Assembly: GCA_007129655.1 (NCBI GenBank)
Contig: SKVC01000041.1
Span: 1 to 5,786 of the forward strand
Source of the DNA: Thermoplasmata archaeon
GTDB taxonomy: Archaea > Thermoplasmatota > Thermoplasmata > Halarchaeoplasmatales > Halarchaeoplasmataceae
Reading direction: 5' to 3'
DNA: 5,786 nucleotides
Shown one piece after another: positions 1 to 5,786 of this stretch; the stretch's first letter is position 1, and every line of letters begins with the position of its first letter. The notes under the pieces are model-generated. The model did not search any database. It had not been told where the DNA came from and was given only the letters and a program-made list of their open reading frames with translations. A program made the translations under genes and the position numbers.

Positions 1-1269
1 ACGGTGGGTAAGAAGATATCCACTCTAAATATACAGGACCCGGACGCAAATAAAATAAAACAAAGAGTGCCCAAGGAGGTAAGTTTGCTGGATTCTCTGC
101 CCAACAGTAAATTGTACTGGGGTATGGATAGTAAAAAGCATTCCTCCTATCCGAAGGTCAAGGGGCTTTACGATAAAAAAATAGAAAAATTCCCTGAAAA
201 AGCTCCGGGTTTGATCCAAAAGACCATCGAAGAGTCGGAAAAAGCCGGTGCAAAAAAGGTGGCGGGAGTACTTTACTTTGGAACCCGAACCAAGGGTTTA
301 CTTACGGGTTATGGAAACGGGGGTACCTACAAAACTTCCCACTGTACGGCTACCATCCGTTCATTCCATGATGGCAGCAGTAGCGGTCAGGATTTAGTAG
401 TCGGCAGGAACCTTACAGGTATAGAAAATAGACTGGTAACCGCCGGTAAAAAAGCGGGAGAACTGGCTAAACGAAGTGCCGGTGCTAAAGAAGGAAAAGA
501 GGGAAGATACGATCTTATAATGAGTCCTACCGTTGCTGCAAATCTTTTAGGCAATGTAGTTGGAGGAGCTAATCCTATAATGATGATCTCCGGGATGAGC
601 TGCTTGAAGGATAAGATGGGAAAACAGGTATTTCCACAGAATATCTCCGTAGTCGATGATCCATCGGTACAGGGTGGGATGAACAGCAGACCCTTTGATG
701 CCGAAGGCACACCGTCAAAATCAACTGACATAATAAGGGACGGAAAATTCACCGAGCTCATACATAACACATCATCCGCCAAGATATGGAAGTTGATGAA
801 TTGGATAAAACTTAAGTTCTGGGTGCGACCCAAGAGTACCGCAAACTCAGAACTAGGGCAGATGGGTATGACGGGAACAGAAAACGACCCGCGTACCCTC
901 ATGCCGACTCCGTCTAACTACGTTTTCACTCCGGGTACCTACAGCTTCAACGAGCTCATTGCCGAGTCTAAAAGACCCACCATATATCTAACCTCCAATT
1001 GGTACACCAGGTTTACCAGCATGAGAGAAGGGACCTTTTCCACGGTTCCCAGGGATGCCATGTTCCTGGTACAGAACGGAGAGATCAAAGGAGCGGTTAG
1101 GAATCTGCGATTAAAAGGAAACCTGCTGGAGATGTGTAAAAACATAGAGGCTGTTGGAAAGGATATCGAACAGATTAAATGGTGGGAAGTCAACACACCC
1201 ACTTTCATACCACATATCAAGGTGAATAATTGTACTTTCACAAGAGCCATATTGGAAAAAGATAGATGA
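1..1269 (+). CDS. tldE: TldE/PmbA-type subunit of TldD/TldE metalloprotease (5' partial)
   Basis: This is the C-terminal part (about 420 residues) of a TldD/PmbA-family protein. In this family a TldD-TldE heterodimer forms a cytoplasmic zinc protease that degrades unfolded or flexible peptides. The reading frame is open to the left edge, and the first visible GTG (base 4) is probably an internal Val: roughly 60-90 residues of the usual N-terminal domain are missing. Numbering from that GTG, family landmarks are YPKVKGLYD (49-57), MSPTVAANLLGNVVGG (173-188), PFDAEGTPS (230-238), HNTSSA (254-259), STANSE (278-283), PTPSN (301-305), WYTRF (333-337), EGTFSTVPRDAMF (342-354) and WWEVNTPTF (393-401). 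The zinc motif HExxxH of catalytic TldD aligns with GNVVGG (183-188), so this is the non-catalytic TldE type. A Trp/Lys-rich stretch at 260-276 appears longer than usual. A tldD partner gene is expected nearby but is not visible. It ends in a single TGA. Confidence 0.9.
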   Translation, partial: TVGKKISTLNIQDPDANKIKQRVPKEVSLLDSLPNSKLYWGMDSKKHSSYPKVKGLYDKKIEKFPEKAPGLIQKTIEESEKAGAKKVAGVLYFGTRTKGLLTGYGNGGTYKTSHCTATIRSFHDGSSSGQDLVVGRNLTGIENRLVTAGKKAGELAKRSAGAKEGKEGRYDLIMSPTVAANLLGNVVGGANPIMMISGMSCLKDKMGKQVFPQNISVVDDPSVQGGMNSRPFDAEGTPSKSTDIIRDGKFTELIHNTSSAKIWKLMNWIKLKFWVRPKSTANSELGQMGMTGTENDPRTLMPTPSNYVFTPGTYSFNELIAESKRPTIYLTSNWYTRFTSMREGTFSTVPRDAMFLVQNGEIKGAVRNLRLKGNLLEMCKNIEAVGKDIEQIKWWEVNTPTFIPHIKVNNCTFTRAILEKDR

Positions 1270-1385
1270 ATAAATATATCATGATTAGTATGCACACGTT
1301 AAGACTAACATTGATCGATCTCAAAATCCCTCGATGTACATCCGCAACATATTAATCGTATGCTGATAATAGGGTTTTTACGCCA
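1270..1385 (+). promoter_or_regulatory. Intergenic region with putative promoter of first kinase gene
   Basis: This 116-bp gap separates the tldE-type gene from the first kinase. A TATA-like stretch, CATATTAAT (1349-1357), lies about 33 bp before the ATG at 1386. An archaeal start about 27 bp downstream of it would give a leader of only a few bases. I see no GGAGG-like ribosome site before the ATG, which fits a leaderless or near-leaderless mRNA. A perfect 10-bp palindrome, GATGTACATC (1333-1342), lies just upstream of the TATA-like box. No strong terminator hairpin or long T-run follows the upstream stop. The promoter call rests on base composition and spacing only. Confidence 0.35.
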
Positions 1386-3902
1386 ATGAAAATACTTCTC
1401 GTCGATGACGACACGGAATTCCTGGACCAGGCAAAGATATTTTTGGAAAGGGGTAACAAGGAGTTCCAGGTTAATATATGCGAATCCGGAGAGGAAGCAC
1501 TCGAACTGTTGGAACAGAAGGAATTCGATGCGATCGTCTCCGATTACATGATGCCGGGTATGGGCGGCCTAGAATTCCTTGAGAGAGTGAGATACAGTGG
1601 GATCGACCTGCCTTTCATAATGTTAACCGGTAAAGGTCGTGAAGAAGTAGCGATGAAGGCTTTAAATATCGGAGCCGATCGCTACATACAAAAAGGCGGT
1701 GACCCCCGAAGTCAATACGGCGTTCTTTCCAGCGAGATAAAACAGGAGGTTGAACGATATCGCACGAAGAAAAAATTGGAGGAACGGGAAGAACTCTACA
1801 AACTGGTCACCGAATGCTTCTATGACATGATCGCGTTGATAGACCTGAAGAAAAACAATATATTGTTGGTAAGCGAGGCTGTCGAGGACCTTTTAGGTTA
1901 TGATCCCGACGAACTCGCCGGCAAGCATTTCTTCGACATGCTGCATCCCAGTGATAGAGACGAGCTTTATCATATGCTAACAGATCTTATCGAATCCGGT
2001 GATTCGGAAGGGGTGTTCAACGATAGGATACTGTGCAAAGACGGAAGTTACAAGTGGATAGAGAACAGATTCAAAATACTTCCGGATCATGAAAACAAGC
2101 CGGATAAACTACTATTAGTCGCCAGAGACTTGACACGACATACCATGGTGAAGGCGGAACTCAAAGCACTGACAAAGAAATACAAAAATATCTTGGAGAA
2201 CACATGGATAGCTCTGTTGGTCATCGAAGAGGACACTACAATATCCATGGTAAATAAACGGTTCGAGGAGATATCCGGATACTCCCGGGAGAACATCGAA
2301 GGTAAAAAGAGCTGGACGGATTTCGTACACGAAGAAGACCTAGAACGTATGTTGGGATGTCATAAAAAGCGGAGAGAGGATCCGAACCTGGTACCAAAAG
2401 ATTACGAAGCGAGATTGATCAACAAAAAGGGAGAGATGAGGAAGGTCATCATAAACATAGAGATGATCGAAGGGACGGAAAAAAGCATAGCGGCCCTCAT
2501 GGACATTACAGATATGCAACGACTCGAGGATATCAGCAGAGGATTGAAAGAAAGTGAACAGGTTGGTATGATGATAGTCCAGGATGGATTTATCCGTGAA
2601 GTTAATCCGTGTGTGGAACAATTACTTGGGTGCTCGGAAAAAGAGATGATAGGTAAAAACCGGTTAACGTTCATACCCAAGGAGGAAAGGGAAAAGGTAC
2701 ACAATATATCTATTGAAGTACTAAAAGGAAAACAACACAAGCCCTATGAACATCGTTTCAAAAGGAAAGAGGGCGATTACGGCTGGGTTCTGGAGGAAGT
2801 AAGTAAACTCCGATACGACGGCCGAGACGCCATACTCATAATATTCATCGACATTTCTGCCGACAGAGAGGCAAAAAAAGCTTTAGAAAGAAGTAAAAAA
2901 AGATACGGTGCTATCGTGGAAACGGCTTTTGCGGGCATATGCATATCGGATATGAACAACGAGATAACTTTTGTAAACAACACATTTGCAGGTATGGTGG
3001 GATACTCCAAAGAGGAACTTATCGGTATGAATGTGTGCGAGATAACTACAGATGAATATGTGTGCAAGGTTCAGGAGATGACCGAGGAAAGATCAAAGGG
3101 TGTTTCCAGTGTATACGAACTTGAATTGAAAAAGAAGTACGGAGGAGAACTAAATGTTCTGATCCAGGCTACACCGATAAAGGACAAAGAAGATAAAATC
3201 AGCGAACCCCTTGCAGTGATCACTGATATAACAGAACGCAAAAAACTTCGTGATAGGGAAGATTTTTTACATTCGCTTTTACGACACGATCTAAAAAACA
3301 AAGTGCAGATAACCCGAGGCTATCTAGAACTCATTGAGGAGTATCCATTACCTGAAGGATCTAAGGAATTGTTGACTAAAGCAAAGAGGAGCGTCATAGA
3401 CGAAGCAAACCTTATCGAAAAGATAAGAAAGCTGCGTGAAATCCAGGTGAGATCCCTGGAGAATAGCGAGGTTATTTCCTTAAACAAGGTGATGGGAAAA
3501 GTGATAACGTCGGTGAAGGAAAACGCTGAAGACAGAGGGATAAAGATAGATCACAGATGTCAAGACGTTTCTGTTATGGCTGGCCCGTTACTGGAAGAAT
3601 TATTCTTCAACCTGTTGATAAACGCAATTGTACATTCAAATGCGAGTAAGATAGTCATCTCCGCCGATATCACAGATGATCACGTCATCGTTTACATAGA
3701 AGATGATGGTAAAGGTCTCCCCGAAGAATTAGAAGGTAAGATATTCGAAAGTGGTGTTAAGGGGAAAGGATCCGAAGGAACCGGGATCGGATTATATCTC
3801 GCTAAGGAGATAGTTAAAGGATACCAGGGAAAAATAAAGATCAAAACATCGGAGATGGGCGGTGCTAGATTCGAGGTAAAATTAAGACGTGCACCTTCAT
3901 GA
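1386..3902 (+). CDS. Soluble hybrid sensor histidine kinase, REC-PAS4-HisKA-HATPase
   Basis: This 838-residue protein has a receiver domain at its N-terminus (about 1-123) with acidic pocket D7/D8, phosphoacceptor D53 in SDYMMP, T81 and K103. Four PAS-like domains follow at about 134-253, 265-378, 382-494 and 505-618; the first, second and fourth show typical GY-S/D-x-E-x-L/I cores and end in DLT/DITD/DITE. The kinase core starts near 624: H-box RHDLKNKVQ with H634, N-box around N742 and N746, G1 box EDDGKGL (772-778) and G2 box GSEGTGIGL (795-803). There is no signal peptide or membrane helix, so it should sense cytoplasmic ligands, redox state or partners through PAS. There is no DNA-binding output domain. 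The ATG at 1386 begins directly at the first receiver beta strand, supporting this start, though no Shine-Dalgarno is visible. The gene ends with consecutive in-frame stops TGA TAA. The ligands of the PAS domains cannot be read from the sequence. Confidence 0.93.
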   Translation: MKILLVDDDTEFLDQAKIFLERGNKEFQVNICESGEEALELLEQKEFDAIVSDYMMPGMGGLEFLERVRYSGIDLPFIMLTGKGREEVAMKALNIGADRYIQKGGDPRSQYGVLSSEIKQEVERYRTKKKLEEREELYKLVTECFYDMIALIDLKKNNILLVSEAVEDLLGYDPDELAGKHFFDMLHPSDRDELYHMLTDLIESGDSEGVFNDRILCKDGSYKWIENRFKILPDHENKPDKLLLVARDLTRHTMVKAELKALTKKYKNILENTWIALLVIEEDTTISMVNKRFEEISGYSRENIEGKKSWTDFVHEEDLERMLGCHKKRREDPNLVPKDYEARLINKKGEMRKVIINIEMIEGTEKSIAALMDITDMQRLEDISRGLKESEQVGMMIVQDGFIREVNPCVEQLLGCSEKEMIGKNRLTFIPKEEREKVHNISIEVLKGKQHKPYEHRFKRKEGDYGWVLEEVSKLRYDGRDAILIIFIDISADREAKKALERSKKRYGAIVETAFAGICISDMNNEITFVNNTFAGMVGYSKEELIGMNVCEITTDEYVCKVQEMTEERSKGVSSVYELELKKKYGGELNVLIQATPIKDKEDKISEPLAVITDITERKKLRDREDFLHSLLRHDLKNKVQITRGYLELIEEYPLPEGSKELLTKAKRSVIDEANLIEKIRKLREIQVRSLENSEVISLNKVMGKVITSVKENAEDRGIKIDHRCQDVSVMAGPLLEELFFNLLINAIVHSNASKIVISADITDDHVIVYIEDDGKGLPEELEGKIFESGVKGKGSEGTGIGLYLAKEIVKGYQGKIKIKTSEMGGARFEVKLRRAPS

Positions 3903-3948
3903 TAAAGATACAATATGTATATATATTACTTTATAACTTTACTAATCG
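3903..3948 (+). promoter_or_regulatory. Putative TATA box and leaderless promoter of second kinase gene
   Basis: The 46-bp gap between the two kinase genes is strongly AT-rich. TATATATATTA (3918-3928) is centred about 26 bp before the ATG at 3949, the usual distance from an archaeal TATA box to the transcription start, and no GGAGG-like site precedes the ATG. This fits a leaderless transcript beginning at or next to the start codon. A second TATA-like word, TTTATAA (3930-3936), is too close to the ATG to serve that start. Read-through from the first kinase gene is also possible because the gap is short. Confidence 0.5.
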
Positions 3949-4992
3949 ATGGGCAAGATAAACATACTTATGGTAGACGACGACACGGCACTACTCGACC
4001 AAGCTAAGCTTTTTTTAGAGAAGGAAGATAGTCGGTTCGAAGTGGAAACCGTCGAATCCGCCGAAGAAGGATTTATCAAATTGAGTGACGGAGAATATCA
4101 TGCGGTGATTGCAGATTACAAGATGCCTGAAGTGGATGGTTTGGAATTTTTGAATCGATTGAAAAATAGCGGTAACGAATTGCCGTTCATCATGCTCACC
4201 GGTAAAGGAAGAGAAGACGTCGCGATAAAAGCTTTGAATCTCGGGGCCGACAGATATATACGAAAAAGCGGCTCTCCTAAAAGTCAGTATGGTGTACTTG
4301 CAGAGGCGATAAAAAAAGAGGTGGAAAATAAATTTGGCAGAGGATCTATTGAAACTTGGTTCGTCAAACTTCTCACACTTCTTAGGCATGATACGAAGAA
4401 TAAATTACAGATAATCACGGGGTACCTTCAGATCATGGAGGAAGGAGACATCGATGAAAAACAAGGAGAGTTGATAAAAAAAACCCTGAAAGCCTGTTCT
4501 CAAACCCAAGAGATGATAGAAAAGATAGGACTCTTTAAAGATATCATCATACGGGATGAGATAGAAACGATAAAATTATCCATCCCCATCCAAGATGCTG
4601 TTGAACTATGTGCGTTATCAGCTGAAAAAAGGAATATCGCCATAGAAAAGGATATTCAAAATTTAGATGTGGAAGGATTTGCCTTTTTGGAAGAACTTTT
4701 TGCAAATTTGATTGAGAATGCCGTTCAACATTCCCAAGGCTCGATCATACACGTTTCTGCGAAAGAGGAAGATGGATATGTAGTCGTTAGCGTAGAAGAC
4801 GACGGAGTTGGGATACAAGACGAAGTGGAAAATTTGTTTCAATGCGGTTATAAAGGAACAGGTTCAACCGGTTCCGGATTGGGTCTTTTTATCGTGAAAA
4901 CGATCGCTGACTTGTGTGGAGGTAGAGTTGAATTAAGAGGATCTGCGTTGGGTGGTGCAAGATTCGACGTGATACTTAACAAACCGTCGTAA
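3949..4992 (+). CDS. Soluble REC-histidine kinase without PAS domains
   Basis: This 347-residue protein combines an N-terminal receiver (about 4-126; acidic pocket D10-D12, phosphoacceptor D56 in ADYKMP, T84, K106) with a kinase core. The linker to the H-box is short: RHDTKNKLQ carries the predicted phosphorylated H147. The ATPase domain shows N-box N253/N257 (NLIENAVQH), G1 box EDDGVGI (283-289) and G2 box GSTGSGLGL (305-313). No sensor, membrane or DNA-binding domain is present. Its receiver aligns without gaps to that of the preceding kinase at 74 of 123 identical positions by my hand count, and the kinase cores share the same motifs, so the pair are tandem paralogues. Its input probably comes through phosphorylation of D56 or a partner protein. 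The first ATG is chosen because the receiver's first beta strand (INILMVDDD) needs it. It ends one base before the stop of the convergent lipoprotein gene. Confidence 0.93.
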   Translation: MGKINILMVDDDTALLDQAKLFLEKEDSRFEVETVESAEEGFIKLSDGEYHAVIADYKMPEVDGLEFLNRLKNSGNELPFIMLTGKGREDVAIKALNLGADRYIRKSGSPKSQYGVLAEAIKKEVENKFGRGSIETWFVKLLTLLRHDTKNKLQIITGYLQIMEEGDIDEKQGELIKKTLKACSQTQEMIEKIGLFKDIIIRDEIETIKLSIPIQDAVELCALSAEKRNIAIEKDIQNLDVEGFAFLEELFANLIENAVQHSQGSIIHVSAKEEDGYVVVSVEDDGVGIQDEVENLFQCGYKGTGSTGSGLGLFIVKTIADLCGGRVELRGSALGGARFDVILNKPS

Positions 4993-4993
4993 A

Positions 4994-5620
4994 TCATCCG
5001 GAAACATCGATACTTACCTTCTGGAATGGTTGGAAATCGCCCATTATCCATATCTTGAATGCCAGGACAACGGTTCTGATGGAATTCGGTGGAGCCATGG
5101 ACACAGCGGCGAGTTTAACCGTCTCTTCGGGAGATATGTCCGGAATCTCCATGTAGTTGCTAACGTTGGTAAAATCGAAGTTATGTGTTCTGTAGCTTTG
5201 ATTGCTGTGAGGATCATCGATGAAAACGTCTTTGGTTATGGATCTATCCTCGCCTTTATTGTCATACACTTCGAATTGTCGTTCTTCCGTCTGTATCGAA
5301 TCTTGTATACGGGTATTAGTTACGTTGAGAAGTACTATTGTGAAGACCTGATATTCCTTAGCGTATATAGTGAATTCATTACCTTCTCCATCAGTACCTG
5401 AAAGACTGTCCGTACTGTAAACATTGACTATACTTAGAGAAATATTTGCATTCTCAGTATGTGGAATGTAAGCAGGTATATCATTTCCGTTTTCGTCGTT
5501 AACCTCTTCCTCGCCGTTTAGACATCCGGATAGAGCTACCAGCAATATCATTAGGATGATAATGATAGGTAGTACCTTGGACTCTCGTTCCATGAAATAC
5601 ATAAGGATAGTGTTTGACAT
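4994..5620 (-). CDS. Secreted lipoprotein, possibly DUF4352-like Ig-fold
   Basis: This 208-residue protein starts with a lipoprotein signal peptide: charged residues ERESK (11-15), a hydrophobic core (about 16-30) and lipobox L30-S31-G32-C33, so Cys33 would be lipid-anchored on the outer face of the membrane. An acidic, Asn/Gly-rich linker (35-48) follows. The rest is beta-rich, with ISLSIVNVYSTDSL (60-73), YQVFTIVLLNVTN (90-102) and RQFEVYDNKG (114-123) resembling the Ig-like DUF4352 family of surface lipoproteins; this match is from memory and tentative. The function is unknown; related proteins are usually extracellular binding or adhesion-type modules. The ATG at 5620 is preceded by AGGGA eight bases upstream. 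Alternatives at 5602 and 5593 (MERESK, a more typical n-region) lack a visible ribosome site. It is convergent with the second kinase gene and divergent from the TIM-barrel gene at 5735. Confidence 0.8.
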   Translation of the reverse strand: MSNTILMYFMERESKVLPIIIILMILLVALSGCLNGEEEVNDENGNDIPAYIPHTENANISLSIVNVYSTDSLSGTDGEGNEFTIYAKEYQVFTIVLLNVTNTRIQDSIQTEERQFEVYDNKGEDRSITKDVFIDDPHSNQSYRTHNFDFTNVSNYMEIPDISPEETVKLAAVSMAPPNSIRTVVLAFKIWIMGDFQPFQKVSIDVSG

Positions 5621-5666
5621 TAAAGTTTTCCCTATCCGGCGAGATCAAAATAAACCTTAGAGGTAG

Positions 5667-5677
5667 ATTTAAATAAA
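5667..5677. promoter_or_regulatory. ATTTAAAT box, possible TATA element for both divergent genes
   Basis: The sequence ATTTAAATAAA contains a self-complementary ATTTAAAT (5667-5674), so it reads as a TATA-like box on both strands. On the minus strand (TTTATTTAAAT) it would place a start near 5645, giving the lipoprotein gene a leader of about 25 bases. On the plus strand (TTTAAATA) it would place a start near 5699, about 36 bases before the ATG at 5735. One box serving both directions is an inference from spacing. Confidence 0.45.
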
Positions 5678-5689
5678 GGTGACCTTTAT
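5673..5689. promoter_or_regulatory. Perfect 17-bp palindrome, candidate operator
   Basis: ATAAAGGTGACCTTTAT has two perfect 8-base arms around a single central G. It overlaps the edge of the AT-rich TATA-like box in the divergent intergenic region. A dimeric regulator bound here would sit over the upstream BRE side of the lipoprotein promoter and between TATA box and transcription start of the TIM-barrel gene. The symmetry is seen directly; the regulator is unknown. Confidence 0.55.
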
Positions 5690-5719
5690 GGGTTGAAAAA
5701 TGGTCGTAACATCAGATTC

Positions 5720-5724
5720 GGGAG
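5720..5724 (+). promoter_or_regulatory. Shine-Dalgarno-like site for the TIM-barrel gene
   Basis: GGGAG lies ten bases before the ATG at 5735. It contains GGAG, complementary to the 3' end of archaeal 16S rRNA, and supports that ATG as the start. The two kinase genes lack such a site. Confidence 0.5.
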
Positions 5725-5734
5725 AAATATAATT

Positions 5735-5786
5735 ATGATTCGTTTTGGTCCGAGCGGTATTCCTCTTTCTTGTAAAGGAAGAACGC
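5735..5786 (+). CDS. Endonuclease IV / AP-endonuclease-2-like TIM-barrel protein (3' partial)
   Basis: Only the first 17 codons are in the window: MIRFGPSGIPLSCKGRT. This matches my memory of the start of archaeal proteins annotated as deoxyribonuclease IV or sugar-phosphate isomerase-like TIM barrels (AP endonuclease family 2), where the first strand is followed by GxPLxxKGRT. Members with full metal-binding sites cut DNA at abasic sites in base-excision repair, but many archaeal members have no proven activity, and the metal ligands lie outside the window. The start is supported by the upstream GGAG. The gene is divergent from the lipoprotein gene and may share its promoter region. The frame is open to the right edge. 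Confidence 0.75.
   Translation, partial: MIRFGPSGIPLSCKGRT

Noticed and set aside
387..902. 171-codon open frame on the minus strand inside the tldE-type gene
   Set aside because: It lies wholly antisense to a strongly recognised family protein, and its translation shows no domain; it is a shadow frame.
939..1295. 118-codon minus-strand open frame reaching into the first intergenic gap
   Set aside because: Almost entirely antisense to conserved TldE C-terminal motifs; no ribosome site or recognisable protein.
1285..1308. Inverted repeat TTAGT...ACTAA after the tldE-type gene, as a terminator
   Set aside because: Five-base AT-rich stem with a long loop and no T-run after it; too weak to call.
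1311..1324. Symmetric TTGATCGATCTCAA as an operator
   Set aside because: Only the inner GATCGATC is perfectly symmetric and the outer arms are out of register; likely chance.
1386..4992. A novel defence or mobile system built on the kinase pair
   Set aside because: All domains belong to ordinary two-component signalling, and there are no effector, nuclease, transposase or repeat features near them.
5030..5401. 123-codon plus-strand open frame opposite the lipoprotein
   Set aside because: The minus-strand frame has a clear signal peptide and lipobox and a sensible beta-rich body; the plus frame has neither promoter nor recognisable domain.
5654..5664. Second operator copy ACCT-TAG-AGGT next to the 17-bp palindrome
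   Set aside because: Arms of four bases only, with different half-site spacing; not convincing as a repeat of the palindrome.

Overview
The window looks like ordinary chromosomal DNA from an archaeon, probably a euryarchaeote-type lineage such as Thermoplasmatota or a methanogen relative; the exact lineage cannot be fixed from sequence reading alone. The clues are AT-rich TATA-like boxes about 25-30 bp before likely transcription starts, two main starts without a Shine-Dalgarno sequence, heavy use of AGA/AGG/ATA codons, REC-PAS-kinase proteins with the H-box 'RHDxKNK', and a start of the archaeal type (MIRFGPSGIPLSCKGRT) for an endonuclease IV-like TIM-barrel protein.

Layout: (1) 1-1269 (+) is the 3' part of a TldE/PmbA-type gene, whose beginning lies left of the window. 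(2) 1270-1385 is a 116-bp gap with a weak TATA-like box and a 10-bp palindrome. (3) 1386-3902 (+) encodes an 838-residue soluble sensor kinase, REC-PAS-PAS-PAS-PAS-HisKA-like-HATPase. (4) 3903-3948 is a 46-bp gap holding a strong TATA-like box about 26 bp before the next ATG, which suggests a leaderless transcript. (5) 3949-4992 (+) encodes a 347-residue paralogue, REC-HisKA-like-HATPase, without PAS domains. (6) 4994-5620 (-) encodes a secreted lipoprotein, convergent with the second kinase and separated from it by one base. (7) 5621-5734 is a divergent promoter region with a perfect 17-bp palindrome touching an ATTTAAAT box. (8) 5735-5786 (+) is the first 17 codons of an endonuclease IV/AP-endonuclease-2-like TIM-barrel gene that runs off the right edge.

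How the genes may work together: the two kinases share a receiver that is about 60% identical without gaps, the same H-box and the same ATPase motifs. They probably arose by tandem duplication with gain or loss of the PAS block. Neither has a membrane segment or a DNA-binding output, so they look like a cytoplasmic signalling pair whose output is phosphotransfer to each other or to a distant regulator. TldE should act with a catalytic TldD subunit, not visible here. The lipoprotein and the TIM-barrel gene may share one regulated divergent promoter. I see no mobile element, CRISPR array, rRNA or tRNA.
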